From: Collariella sp. IMI 366227
Lineage: Eukaryota; Ascomycota; Sordariomycetes; Sordariales; Chaetomiaceae
NCBI GenBank assembly: GCA_027946355.1
Contig: JAPEUS010000010.1
Coordinates: forward strand, 806,001 to 870,000
Reading direction: 5' to 3'
Length of the DNA: 64,000 bases
Shown here: piece by piece, positions 20,269 through 31,968 of the stretch
Position numbering within the stretch: the stretch's first letter is position 1
Layout of the letters: each line of letters begins with the position of its first letter
The notes under the pieces: model-generated
Database searches by the model: none
Told to the model about the DNA's origin: nothing
Seen by the model: the letters and a program-made list of their open reading frames with translations, nothing else
Translations under genes and position numbers: made by a program

Positions 20269-21430
20269 TCAGTCGAGCTCAACACCCTCTAACACCTCGC
20301 TTATAAACGCTTCCTCCCGACTTTTCCCCTCCGCTAACCTCACATCCGTATCTTTTCCCACCACATCTTCACCCCTCTCCCCGTCTCCACCCCCTCACTA
20401 TTCTCCCCATCCACGCTCCCCCGCCACCACTCTCACTCTCCGTCTCCGGCGGCGTCTCCATCCCCTCACCCTTTCCCCATTTGCCAAACCTAACCCCTCT
20501 TCAACAAACGATGGGGAGAGGGTGGGGATATGGAGGAGAGGAGGGTGGTGAAGGAGGGGAGAGGGTGGATTGCGTGAGGGAGGGACGCGGGGCGAGAGAA
20601 TTACTTTCCATCCGAGGGGAGATGTCGAAGCCGAGGTCGGGTTCGGTGGAGGGAGGGTGGTATGGTGCCAGCCGAGGAGGGTGTAAATTGGTGGGGGAGG
20701 GATGGGAAGGGGAGGTTGTTGGAGAGGAGGAGGGCGCTGGCGCAGTCGCTGAAGAGGCAGATGCCGATGCGGGTTTCTTGGGTGGCGTTGATGCTCTCGA
20801 GTTCGCTGCGCACGAGGGTGGTGCTGATTTCGAGAGCGACGACGAGGATGCGGGCGGGCTTGCGGCGGGCGGTGTGGCCGAGGCAGAGGTTGGCGGCGGT
20901 GCGGAGGGCGGCGAGACCGCCGCTGCAGCCGACGCCGTGGAGGAGGACTTTTTCGGCGTTCGGGGGGGAAGGCCGAGCTCTTTGGCGACGAAGTGGTCGT
21001 ATCCTGGGTTGGCAGAGTCGGTGCATGTTGTCGAAACCATGTGTGTGACTTCGGAGGGGTCTACGTGCGCCTCAGCCAGGGCTTTCCGCGCGGCGCTGAC
21101 TGCGAGCGGGATGCCCTCCTCCATGAAGATGGCGTGGATTTCAGCGATTGTTGGGGCATTGGGCTGATTCACGAGGGGGTGGTCGGGGGTCCCTATTGAG
21201 GAGCGCTGGTCTATGCCTGTGTACCGGTTGATGGAGAGGACTTTCTGCATGCTGAGAGGGTCAGCAGGTGCTTGCTCGGGCGGGGGAAGGAAAGCTCACG
21301 CTGGCGACTCGGGGTAGAAGCGCTTGCTCAGCATGTCCAGCGAGTTGGGCTTGAGGGCATGGGGAGGGTACTGAGTACCCAAGCCCAGAATGGAGAGCTC
21401 GACGTCTTCAAACTCTGCTGGAGCGGCCAT
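20269..21430 (-). CDS. Type III polyketide synthase lacking catalytic His/Asn region
   Basis: Exon 1 21300-21430 (MAAPAEFEDVELSILGLG) and exon 2 from 21251 match fungal type III PKS (chalcone-synthase fold; Neurospora ORAS group): RYTGIDQRSSIGTPDHP, STTCTDSANPGYDHFVAKEL, then after a -1 shift in the C7/G7 run at 20962-20968, VLLHGVGCSGGLAALRTAAN with the nucleophile Cys, and LVRSELESINATQETRIG. A further slip leads to SPRVPSLTQSTLSP-like sequence, then homology stops at about 20510. The next sequence is an acidic tail (METPPETESESGG ... FISEVLEGVELD) ending TGA 20269-20271, itself with two G-run slips. About 100-130 residues with the catalytic His and Asn are missing. Intact relatives make alkylresorcinols, alkylresorcylic acids or pyrones from long acyl-CoA starters. 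Confidence 0.85.
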
Positions 21431-22914
21431 GTCTACTGGACGAAGGTTTGCTTCTCGGGGAGAGGAGGCAACTGTCAATCGATGCGCTCAAGGAATCCCA
21501 GGTTATGCTCGTTGGCTTTGCGCCTCTGGCGGTCGAATTGTGCCACAGAAAGCTTTGAACGGGTGGGAAGAGCACCGGGTATCGTCGTTGATTGGCTCGG
21601 GGGACTGATGGCGGTTCAATGGCAACCGATACTTCTGATGTGAGGGGACAGGCTTGGGTGGGCAGGACGCGGGGGCGGGTGTTGGAGGCTGAGGTCTGGA
21701 AGTGGCAGCTGCATGCCAGAGCAAACACACGCGAGCTGAGACAGATCCAAGGTATTTAAGCCACCCGAATTGACACTCGACGGCAAATAATGCGACGATG
21801 GGGTCCAAGTCGGAAGGTTGTGCAGCGTGAAACCAGGTGAAAGCGACCCAAGCAGCCGGAAGTAAGCAGTCCCGGCAGCGGCAACACAACGCGCTAATGC
21901 GAGGTAGTTTTGTGTGCCGTCATCGCTAGATCTCGCTTCGGCTTCCTGACTGATTGTCCAGGTCAGCGCCCTGTTCCTGCTTGGCCGCATCATTCCAGGA
22001 TTTGGAATCCCAGCATCGAACGCGATCCACAAAGCATGTTCAACTTCCCCCCGCGATCGCCCTGAAGGAGGCATGTGTTAGCGATGAGGTGTGAAACACC
22101 ACACTCTGTGCAACCCTTCAACATGGGAGGTTTCGAGAGGGAAGCTGTGGTGGCGGCGCCCAGGAAGGTGGAAAACGTCACAGAACCCTTGCAGCGCCCA
22201 GCTATGACAGGGGTTCGGATGATATGGATGACAGGGGCGAACCATTGGCCAGAGCGCTTCCAGCTGAGGTTTGGAGGGGCTGCCCGGCGCCGAGGTTGGG
22301 GGGTTCCACCTTCGGCGAGGTTCCCCCATCTCGGGGCCATCCCCGATTGAGCACTTTGAAGGGCTCATGAACCATCTGCATGTTCTAGAAGACAACTAGA
22401 ATGTTCTTGAGGCTAGAATTATTGGACAGGTAGATTGCTTCACCGCCGCTTCTTCCGAGTCCTCGCAATGCTCTCACTAGACGGGGAATGGAAGCTCTGA
22501 AAGCGTCACCGCAGGTGTCTTGAAGAGTCTCTGCTACCTGTCATATGCTGAATTGGGACGAGAAGACAAAAGAACGGAGAGGAGACTAGAAGTGAAGGAA
22601 CAGAAATGAAAGGAAAGTAAAACATAAAAAAAAAGTCTGGTATTATCAAGAAGGTCTGGTAGGTCAGGAAAGGACGGGAAAGGTTAGGTACAAGAAGAGT
22701 GAACATTGGATACAGGATCAAGAAGAGTGCTATTAGCTCATGGTACACGGCGAAAAGAGGTATCAAAACACATCCCGACCCCCAACAGCTCGACAAACCC
22801 CAACTTCGACAAAACAGGGCATCCACAACAGCTTTTATATCCTGGTCATCCAGCTCATTCAACCCCACCATATCCCTCTTTAGGCTTTCTGCCAGACTCC
22901 CCCTCGCCTGTCTT
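21431..22914. other. Intergenic upstream of the type III PKS, no gene seen
   Basis: 1.5 kb between the PKS start and the 3' end of PEX11. It must include the PKS promoter. Open frames on both strands look random. Confidence 0.45.
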
Positions 22915-23680
22915 TTAGGCAGTCTTCTTCCACTGGAGGTAAACACCAACCAAACTGCTCAGGGTACCAGCAAGACCGACAAAGCCATCATCAAAGTTGA
23001 CCCAGCTGAGAGCCGCCAGGGGGGCGGTCAAATCGCACAGATCGGTAGTCAGCTGCAGCTTGCTGCCAGCGCGCTCCCTGTATCCATTGTTAGCAATCGC
23101 CACACACCACACCACAATCTCTATCAGAAAACTCACATCGCAATCCTCTTACTCTCCAACACCCCCTCACCCTCCTTCCGATCCACCTTCCCCTCCCTCA
23201 CCCGCAACTGATACAACGTATACACCTGCGCCACCACACTACACATAATCCCCATCGCCCAAAATCGATACGCCTCCTGCTGCAGCCTCTTCGCATTCGC
23301 ACTCTTCCGAATCCCCGTCGCATCCAACAGCGTCCCCAAATCCAGGGTCAAATACCCCGCATAACCCAGCTGCCTCCCCACGGCCGCGTACCGCAGCACG
23401 GGGTCCATCGTCTTCGCGTCGGCCGCCACGGCCGCCGCCTTGAAGTGCTCGATGTTCTTGCCCGCGCGCAGGACCTTGCGGACGAGGCCGAATTGTTTCT
23501 TCATGGTCTCCCAGGGCGCGATGGTGGACTGCGTGCGGTTGGTGCGGAGCAGGTACCAGGCGTAGAAGCGCGCAAAATATTGGAGCGTGCGCAGGAGCTT
23601 GTCGCGGCCGACGGTGGTGGCGGCGAATTTGAGGTAGTGCGAGAGAGCGCGGGGTGGTAGATGAGGGCGTCGGCGACCAT
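22915..23680 (-). CDS. PEX11: PEX11 peroxisomal membrane proliferation factor
   Basis: ATG 23680 opens MVADALIYHPALS; the rest (HYLKFAATTVGRDKLLRTLQ) is in another frame, so there is one slip at about 23641-23650, in CTCTCTCG (one base missing or a TC extra). The main exon continues to 23137, then a 59-nt intron and exon 22915-23077 ending LVGVYLQWKKTA-stop. Family features: FARFYAWYLLRTN, RKVLRAGKNIEHF, and a C-terminal membrane segment after LSWVNFDDGFVGLAGTLSSL. Length with correction is about 235 residues, normal for PEX11. It tubulates and divides peroxisomes and is usually induced by fatty acids. A CCGAGG hexamer lies 210 bp upstream (23890-23895). Confidence 0.9.
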
Positions 23681-24243
23681 GGTGGCGGTGTTTTCTGTTG
23701 CAACGCTGAAGATGTTGAGTGGTGGTGATGAGGGGATGGATGTGTGAAAGGGAGGGCGGTTCCGCTCGGATAGTGTTCACAAAGGATCGGGAGTGATTCG
23801 ACGATGGGGCGATTGTGGTCGTCGAGGGTCGGAGGAAGGATGGAAAATCAAAAGATGGCCGAGATGGCGGAGGAGGGAGGATGGAAATGCCGAGGTTGCG
23901 ACCGAAGAGAAAGTGATGGCCGGGAGATGGCAGGGAGCAGGGTCCGAGCGGGGCTCTCGGCTTGTGGTGTGCGTCAGGGACTGAGTTGAGATGCAGGGTT
24001 AGGGTTCATCATGCGCTCTCTTTCACGCTAAGTCGAGATCACAGGCTACTGCATAGTAGAGCTATCAAGACCTCATTGCCGATAGATCTGATGTCACTGT
24101 AGTATCAGTCAGTTGTAGGTTGTCATTTTATCATCAGATGTCAGTGGTAAAGATGCGGGGAGAATTGGGGAAACAGAATGCCAACATGGTCCAAGAACCC
24201 AATGACTATGCTAACAAATACAACAGAACACATATGCTCAACA
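23681..24243. promoter_or_regulatory. PEX11 upstream region with CCGAGG and telobox
   Basis: The interval between PEX11 (5' side) and the 3' end of the nitronate monooxygenase gene. It carries CCGAGG at 23890-23895 and GGGTTAGGGTT (telobox, minus-strand AACCCTAACCC) at 23996-24006. No gene is seen. Confidence 0.4.
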
Positions 24244-25426
24244 TCACAGCTTCGGCGCCGGGGCAACCAGCCCAATCCGCTCCCTCAGCGTATCCTCCGC
24301 CTCCTTCTCAATTCTAGCCACCAAGTCCTTGCACGTCGGGATATCATGAATCAACCCAATAACCTGACCAGCAGTCCAGACACCATACTCGGGATCACCA
24401 TTCACAAACACCTCCTTGCCGCGCTTGCCACTAACAAACGGCGCGATCTCAGAGAACTCGCCCGTCGTGCTCTCCTGCTCAACCTTGAGCGCCTGCTCGG
24501 TGACCTTGTTGCGGTACAGGCGCGTGGTGTTGCGCCAGCGGCGCAACAGCAGCGCCGTGTCGGTCTCCTGCGCCTTGACGATCTGCTCCTTGATGTTGTG
24601 GTGGATGGGGGACTCGACGGTGCACAAGAATCGCGTGCCCATGTTGACGCCGCACGCGCCGAGGCATAGAGCTGCTGCGAGACCCTGCCCGTCCGCGAAG
24701 CCGCCTGAGGCGATGAAGGGGACTTTGAGGGTTTGGCGCGCCCGGCTGAGGAGGATGAAGTTGGTGATGTCGGATTCGCCGACGTGGCTAGACGGGGGAT
24801 TTAGTACAGACATGAAAGGAAGAAGGGGAGGAGATTGCTCACCCGGCGCACTCAAACCCGTCAATGCTCAGGAAGTCAACACCAAGTTTAACAGCCGACT
24901 GGGCGTGCCTGATGGTGGTGCACTTGTGCAGCACGATGCAGCCGGCCTTCTTGAGCTTGGAGATGACGGGGCCTGGCGAGTTGCCGGCCGTCTCGACTAT
25001 CTTGACGCCCTCGTCGATGACGACCTGGGCGTAGGCGTCGTAGTTAGGGGGCACAAGCGCCGGCAGCAGGGTGATGTTGACGCCGAACGGCTTGCTCGTC
25101 ATCTTCCTGCACCGCCGGATCTCCTGGCGCAGGCCCTCGGGCTCGGGGAAGATCAGCGCCGTGATGATGCCCAGGCCGCCCGCGTTGGAGACGGCGCTGG
25201 CCATCTCGGCGGTGCCGACATGCTGTTGGGCGTGTTAGTTGGTTGGTTCGAAATGTGAGAGTGAGAATGGAAACGTACCTGCATACCGCCCTGCACTACA
25301 GGCACTTTATATTGCCAACGGAGAGTGTCAGTCTGATATTCCTAAAATTGTGGTGTTCTGTTTACTCGTCAGGGGGAATGTACCTGCAATGCCGAGACGG
25401 CGCGTCAACTCTGTGTCGAAAGGCAT
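24244..25426 (-). CDS. Nitronate monooxygenase (2-nitropropane dioxygenase family)
   Basis: Four exons (25384-25426, 25279-25304, 24843-25222, 24244-24787) with standard GT-AG introns give 330 residues in one continuous frame. Class signatures: VPVVQGGMQHVGTAEMASAV at the N-terminus, SNAGGLGIITALIFPEPEGL, the catalytic-His motif DGFECAGHVGE (the motif is split by intron 3), and the FMN phosphate loop ASGGFADGQGLAAALCLGA. The family oxidises alkyl nitronates, for example propionate-3-nitronate, to oxo-acids with flavin and O2. Location and natural substrate are not given by the sequence. The gene is divergent from the dsRNA-binding protein gene across a 3.9-kb gap. Confidence 0.9.
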
Positions 25427-28400
25427 CTCTGCTGCTGCTTGGGGCACGTGAAAGCGTGAGTCTTGAGATTTGAGGTTGTTGAAGTCGAGGTTCGATTTGA
25501 GAGTGCCAGCCCAACGAGCGATGGATCGGGTAAAGGAAAGAAAGTCTGACGGCGGTGCCTTTCATATGGTCATCCGGGGCCAAGCCATGGTCATGCTGCG
25601 ACATGGCCCTTGGCGATGGGGGGATGCGTCGTTGGCGGGGAGCAAGCGAGCCGAGGCAAGTGCCAGGGTCAGGGATTAGCCGCGCCGAGATGTCTCAGCC
25701 TGCCGGCCACATGCCAGGAATGGAAGGCGTATGAAAATGTAATAACACAATGTTTTGGCAGAGTTGCGGTGGGAAATCATCGATCTTGGCGGCTGGTAAA
25801 GTACGCTTATAACGTATTGCTTCTTCAAAGCCTATTGGCTGGTCTCCTCCGAGTTTGGCTACCAGCTGTTGGACCTCAGACCAGCTGCCACGGCTTTTCT
25901 TGGGAACTTTCAACTTTCTTGGCCTCGACACTTCAACCTCCATACCAACTTCACTAGCCACCATTTTCACCACAGATGGTGGAAATCAAGGTTCTAGCAT
26001 GAGACCAAACTGGTAACTCTTACAGACCTCGACGCCATACCCTTCCCTAGTGTTCCACGCCTTCTCTCAACCTTCTTAGGCTCCGATGTGCCACCTCGCC
26101 CGCCGTTACTCACGCAAGATTTTTGCCGAGCGGACAATTTCGATTCGAGTGAACCTCAGCAGCCAAACCTACTCTCAACTCATACTACGCTCTCACTTTT
26201 TGAGACAACCTGTGTGTTATGGTCCCCCAACGCTGCCCATCGGTTATCTGGCACCTACCTGAGGGAGTAGCACGCTCATGATGCTCAGGACAGTCACATT
26301 TAATTGTTAGTCCCCTCGGATGAGCAGCGAAGCTGCATAGCTTCATTTCGGTGCCAAAGAATGAAGGGTCTAGGTCAACTGTTACACAGGCTGCCGAGGT
26401 TTGCTGGCCACCTCATGAGGCCACACGACGCAATCTAAACGCGGCGCTGAGTCTATAGGTCGCTTTGCTGTTTGGCCTGGCAGCACTTCACTGGATATCG
26501 GAAAAGCATTTGGCGGAGGCTCGCTCAAATACTGCCTTTTCACCTGCCTCCAACACCCACAAGCTTCATCCCCGAGACCGCCAGGGCCACGACCCCGGAA
26601 GGATACGGAAACAATCATCACTTTTCCGACCCTTTTCGGGCGACACCCAACGGGCTACGGCAGGCACCCTAACGCTCTGAAACACCACACGGCCGTGATA
26701 CGGCCGCCCCAGATTCGGTCCCGCAATCGCTGACCAGTCCTGCGCCGCCTCATCGGTGCTTGTGCACTGCCGGCGCCGCACTCGGATTGCCACTTCGGGC
26801 GCCGGATGCATGCCGGACTGCCGTGGACTCATAGCCATTGGCGAACGCCGTCTTGACCGTATCACCGGTCCGCAAATCGATGTCGACGGGCCGCGTGTCA
26901 CCCGATTCAATTCATGCATGCAGATCGAGTGGCATCGACTCTTGGCCGGGGAGCTGCCGAAAGCCACAGCCCACGTTGGGCCGCGGTCCGGTCTGGGGAT
27001 GGGTACCGCTACCGCGTTCACTGTCGGCAGTTCTGACAGCACGGTGGCCCGATATAGTAGGCTTGTTTGCGGAAGGCTCCTACTTTGCCAGCGGATCTCA
27101 AAGGCAGAAGTCTCCCTTGCAGAAATTGCAGGCAGAAACATGCTGAAGGCTGGGATTCAAAAGACGACTCTAACCCAGTCTCCCGTCGAATGCCAGTGCC
27201 ATATTGGGCGGGCTGTTTTAGATATACACACATCGGCTCCGTTTCAGAGGCAAACACATCAATCTGGCGCATCTCACTCGCCCGTTCGTGGGCTGAGGCT
27301 CTGGCGGAGCCAGCCCGGATACTTCTAGCAAACCGGCGCAGATGGTGCTACGGTGTACGAGCTCAAGATGCTTTCTGGCAACAGGATGTGGTGGCCACGC
27401 TCGCCACTGCACGGCATACGGATGCGTCTAGCCGTCAACGGTGAAACCGCCCCCAACCGGAGGCTCCCAAAAGACCGGTACTGGCCGACCTGTGTCTCAT
27501 TTCTTGCCTCTTGCGACGCCCTGCCTTCCTGGCCCTGGAACCCGAGCACACCGGTCGAGAACCCCTTGTTGACATCTCTCCTGTCGCTCCGACCCAGGGA
27601 TCTGGGAGATCTGTTCCGGACCGGTGAGAGCAGGGATGCAAAAGCAAGCAAACACCGCCACTCCCGACGGGACCGATCAACGTAAATGGTGCCGCCCATC
27701 TAGAGCAACATGATCAACAGAACACAGACTCGCGGATTCTGTTGGGCTAGCAGCACAGTCACCAATCTGTTGTGTCTAGACCATTCTGCCAAAACTTCCT
27801 GTTGACACGATGGCACGCACCTGATGCTCGTCCAATTATCGCAGAGCAAGTATATGGCGCTGCTGCCCGATTCGCTCTCCGCGGCCCAGAGTTAACGAAC
27901 GATCCGGCTTCGAAACAGCTTCTGTCGTGCTTGGCGGCTCGTCGTCGAGACTCCGGCTGAGGCCCGACACTGACAACTCACACCGGCCCCCTGGTACGCT
28001 TGGCACCCGAACAGCATAGCGTTTCTGCCCAGCCCGCAAATAATCTTCCGTGTTGCAGATCCGGGGCTGTCATTGCTGGGACGTGCTGGCAGATCCAGCG
28101 CCAGATCATCTTTTGGTCCCTTGCACGGTCCCGGCATTAGTTCGTTTTGGGTAGCTCAGGCGGGCTGACAGCTCATCGGCGCCCAGTGGGCACTCACTCA
28201 AGCTCTTCTTCATCCTTGACCGGGGCTGCTTGTTGCTTTCCCCCCTGCAAGCATCTTCTTGCTCGCGAGACACAAAGGCCGGGGCTCTCCAGTGGCCGCC
28301 TGAGGGTGTTCGACACCGCGTTTCCCATGCCTCCACGCACCCTTTGTGTCATGGTCGTGGACTGGCATCAGCCGCCAAGTGGACGTTTCACCTCGGATCA

Positions 28401-29373
28401 TGCCGTCGGTGCTGCTCCCTGCCACTCACAACTGCATCAACACCAGGCCCTCGACTAGTGTCATGGCCAGCCCGAGTCCCAATGGATTTGGTGCCAGTGG
28501 CACCGTGTCTGCTGGGGACCGGTGACTTGGCACACAGCAGCGGCAGACGGACAAAAAGCAAGAAAGGCGGAAAACAAAATTTAGAAAAGAAACCCATCCA
28601 CCGCCTCGACCAGAGACAAATACGTAGCCCCGTGGACCGAGCAGCCCACCAATCCCCACAAAGAACGGCCAGTCACCTCCGTCTAAGTCGCTGAAATACT
28701 TGTCCCTTTCCGTACATTGAGCTCTCCGCTGTCAGTTCCAGCTGCTATCCGTTCACCTCCAGACGACCAGCAGCACGAGGCTCTTTGCCTCCCTCCTTCT
28801 CCCGTCTTCCGTCCGTCTGTCCCTGACCACGATGCACCGACCCGTCTGCTGCTCCTAATCTACTCGCTGTTGTCCTGCACCTCTTTGAACAAACAAGTCA
28901 TTCTCGGGGGATAGCAAAACAGGAGACAACACAAACCACGCCGCCCGGGGGGCCTGCATCCTAATTAAAGCACACATCGCACTCTTCGAATCCCTTTCGG
29001 CCACATCAGTGTGTTTCGTCTGTCGTTCCCCTTCTGCAGCCCGGTCGCCTGGGACCCAAGTCATACCTGACTTACAGACCGCCACGGGCTCTCCCGAGGA
29101 CCTCCCCTCCATATAAAAAGCCGGTCCAGGAACGTGAGCCACCACTCGTCCTCGTCCTTGCTCTCCCACCTCACCACCGAGCAACCAAACCATACCCCGA
29201 TACCGATCTCACCTGTCCACGAGGCCCTGCAGATCTTTGCCAATCGCACCGGAGATCACACGATCTCTGCTCTCGACGACCTCCCCGCACATCGGGCCTG
29301 TCTGCTTGTGGTGACGAATCATCTAAGACACCGGAAACCTTAATTTTTGGTCCCAACGCTTCACACAGACACC
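25427..29373. other. 3.9-kb gene-free interval
   Basis: The largest gap in the window, between divergent start codons. Several open frames of 100-190 codons occur on both strands between 26500 and 28700, but none has recognisable motifs, skewed codon use or splice signals. The right end is the promoter and leader of the small dsRNA-binding gene. It could hold a non-coding RNA gene or a long 5' leader. Confidence 0.4.
29112..29118 (+). promoter_or_regulatory. TATAAAA box
   Basis: ATATAAAAAG at 29111-29120, 256 bp before the ATG of the dsRNA-binding protein gene. The spacing implies a 5' leader of about 220 nt if used. Sequence match only. Confidence 0.35.
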
Positions 29374-29804
29374 ATGGCGTATAAGACTTGGCAAGACAAG
29401 CTTGAGGGTAGGACAGCCTTGCACCTACACCATGTCCACGACTAAACCACAACTTGACTCTAGACGCCTGCCGCGAATGGAATATCACCGCTCCTGTCTT
29501 CCAGATCGTCTCTGACAGGCGAGGTACGCTTCACTCTTTCCTTCACCTTTGTATTCTGTACCACACCCCCACCCCCAACCTCCCTCCCTCACCCACAATT
29601 CATCCCATAAACCCCCTACCCCTCCCCTTTCCTCCCCTCTTTTCCCAAGGCTGCATGCATACGTCAGTGCACTCGGCCCGCTTCTGGTACGACGGCAAAA
29701 ACCTCAACAACGCCAAAGAGGATGCCGCTGAGGTGGCTCTGCAGTGGCTCAACCAGTCGAGCAGTCCCGCTAGCTCGCCGGCTACTAGTCGGGGGGGTTG
29801 GTGA
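29374..29804 (+). CDS. Small double-stranded RNA-binding motif protein
   Basis: Exons 29374-29407, 29464-29523 and 29650-29804 give 82 residues. Almost the whole protein is one dsRBM-like unit: MAYKTWQDKLEDACREW (helix 1), PVFQIVSDRRG (strand 1), SARFWYDGKNLNNAKEDAAE (strand 3 and start of helix 2) and VALQWLNQ, then a Ser/Pro/Ala tail. dsRBMs bind A-form RNA or act in protein contacts; single-domain fungal forms are mostly uncharacterised. The loop between strands is short and Cys/His-containing (GCMHTSVHS), so RNA binding may be weakened. The last exon starts after a 126-nt intron rich in pyrimidines. Confidence 0.72.
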
Positions 29805-31968
29805 GAACCTCATGTTGAAGTGTTTCGCCTTGGGTGAGAAAGGATGAGGTAGGGTAGGGGGGAAGGATGGCTGGGATTGATGGGCTCGGTTTGCTTGCCG
29901 GCTGGCTGGGTGTTGGGAGGGAGAGAGGGATCCAGTGGCCGTGATGCCCCTTTACTTGAAGGATGGTGTTCATGTGTGCTGCTTGGATCCCCTTCTTCAC
30001 CCCCTCCAGCTGCTGCTGCTGCCGTCGAGCCTACCTCTCAGTCTCTCTCCTCCTCCCTTGCCACCGCTCCCCCTTCTCTCTCCCAGCCTCTACCTCACCT
30101 CGACACCTCACCTTCACCAGAATAACCCACACCTCACCATCTGCTCCCCCTTTCCATTTTCAGCTTATCGGTCGGCACCCTGCTTTCTGTACGATACGAT
30201 ACCCCCCTCACCTTTACCCACCTCTCGCCTCCCAACCCTATTTTCCAGTTCATTTCATTATTCCCCTTCCCCCCATACTTCGGAGTTGTCGGACATCATC
30301 ACATCAGGGCGTTGCTACACGGCGTATCACATGAACACCGGGAAGGCTCGGCGGAGGATCTTCTGTTTTTTCACCTTGTTTAATCATGTCGTTTAATATC
30401 TGTTTTCATGGGCTTAATGTTGCTGGCAGGCAGTTTGAATGTACTGGGATGGAAGATATCTCGTTGCTCTCTCATGGCGGGTATTTGTTGGAATGCGTCC
30501 GGGGTTGCTTCTTTGATGCTGCCGTATCTCTGGCCTGTCTAAGACTGGGCGTTTGGTGTTTGGCTGGCTGGGACGGCAACAAGGCGGTCTGCCCACGCCC
30601 TCTTGGCGGTTGGGTCTGGTGACCATTGTCGTCAAGCACCCCCCGGCCAGACGGACGGGCGACAGCAGAGAAGTGAGGGATAGCGGTTTCTGACAACACA
30701 TAAAAGTATCTCGTCATCAGCGTCTTTGGGTTAGGCATTGGCTGGGTTGGGTTAGATTGGATAGGCTGTTTCTCCTCTTTTTTTTTTCGCTTGTTAGGTA
30801 GCGTTGAGAACCCATGGGAATTGAACAACTCGGATGGCGGACATTTCTCCGTCTCGGTAATCTGATGCTTTTGTTTCTGCCTCTCTCGCTTTTTTATACT
30901 GGACTGTGTTTTTTGATCGCACGGGCTGGGAGAAGCAATGTTGTTGAGGGAGGGGCAAGGCGGCTGATCAGCTCTGAGAGCAAAGCGCAGGGTCGGTTCT
31001 CAACAAAGCTGGATGGGTGTTCGAGGTCGAACACCGGGATGTCCTAATCCAGATTGGACCTCACCGCCACCTTTGCTTAGCGCCATATGTGGTGTAAGAA
31101 GCCGAGTCTCAACGGGCCGTGGCGTTGTGGTTCGTCTCTCAAAAGCAGACCTCCGTCCGAGCTCCATCGGCCATGATGTGGTAGGCTTGCTCTGCGTCCA
31201 CGTCGGCGGGCCACGGATAAGAATGGTGGAGAATGTGGGGCGAGCCGGCGGGCAGCAAGCAGCGGCACTTGTTCCCGTGATCAGGGCCACATTAACGAGC
31301 CATGGTGTTGCATGTGAGCGAGGCGACTGGTGGTTGGAGTTGAGGATCGAGACCAATCGTCGCGTGGATGAGGATAGTTTTCATGCAATTGCGGGTATGC
31401 AGAGAAATCTCGGCGGGTGCTGCCATGGGAATTTGAAGCTGTGATTCATGGCTTTTCCTATTGCCAGAGAACCAAAACAGCAGCAAACACATGAATACAG
31501 GGGAAGCGGTCAAGGTGAAGTTCTGGGGGGTTCTTGATGGGAGCGGTGTGGGTGGGGCGGCTGTTTTGAAGGGCAAGTGGGGTGGATGTGCGAAATCCAA
31601 GCCAACCTGAGGAGGGTGGGAGGACATGAGCCTAGAGTGTACAGACGAAGAAATCAATTGCAAAAGGACTTTACTCTTTCAGCAGAGGCGTTCTAAAATG
31701 CTCAAACTGGCCTTTTCATCTTCAGCCTTGAGAATCCCCGTGGTTGACCTTCTGGTCGCCTCAACCATGGGCATCGGTGGATTCCTCCACAGTGTGGCTG
31801 CCGGATCGAGATCCATTAGACCAGGGGCACCAGCACGGACGCGCTTGGCGCTTGGCAGCCTTGCGGCTAAACCGCGGTCGTCCGCATTTTTTCGAGAAGG
31901 GCCGCTGAAGCGCAGCGACCGCGACATCGTCCGAAGGGCCCAATTGCCGATCCCACACCACAACAGCC
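29805..31968. other. Intergenic with pyrimidine-rich tract
   Basis: 29985-30290 on the + strand is strongly C/T-rich, and a T run lies near 30779-30788. The remainder leads to the uS7m gene. No coding sequence is recognised. Confidence 0.45.

Noticed and set aside
26566..27328. Overlapping open frames of about 190 codons on both strands in the 3.9-kb gap
   Set aside because: No family resemblance, no splice signals, and the two strands are equally open, as expected from GC-rich non-coding DNA.
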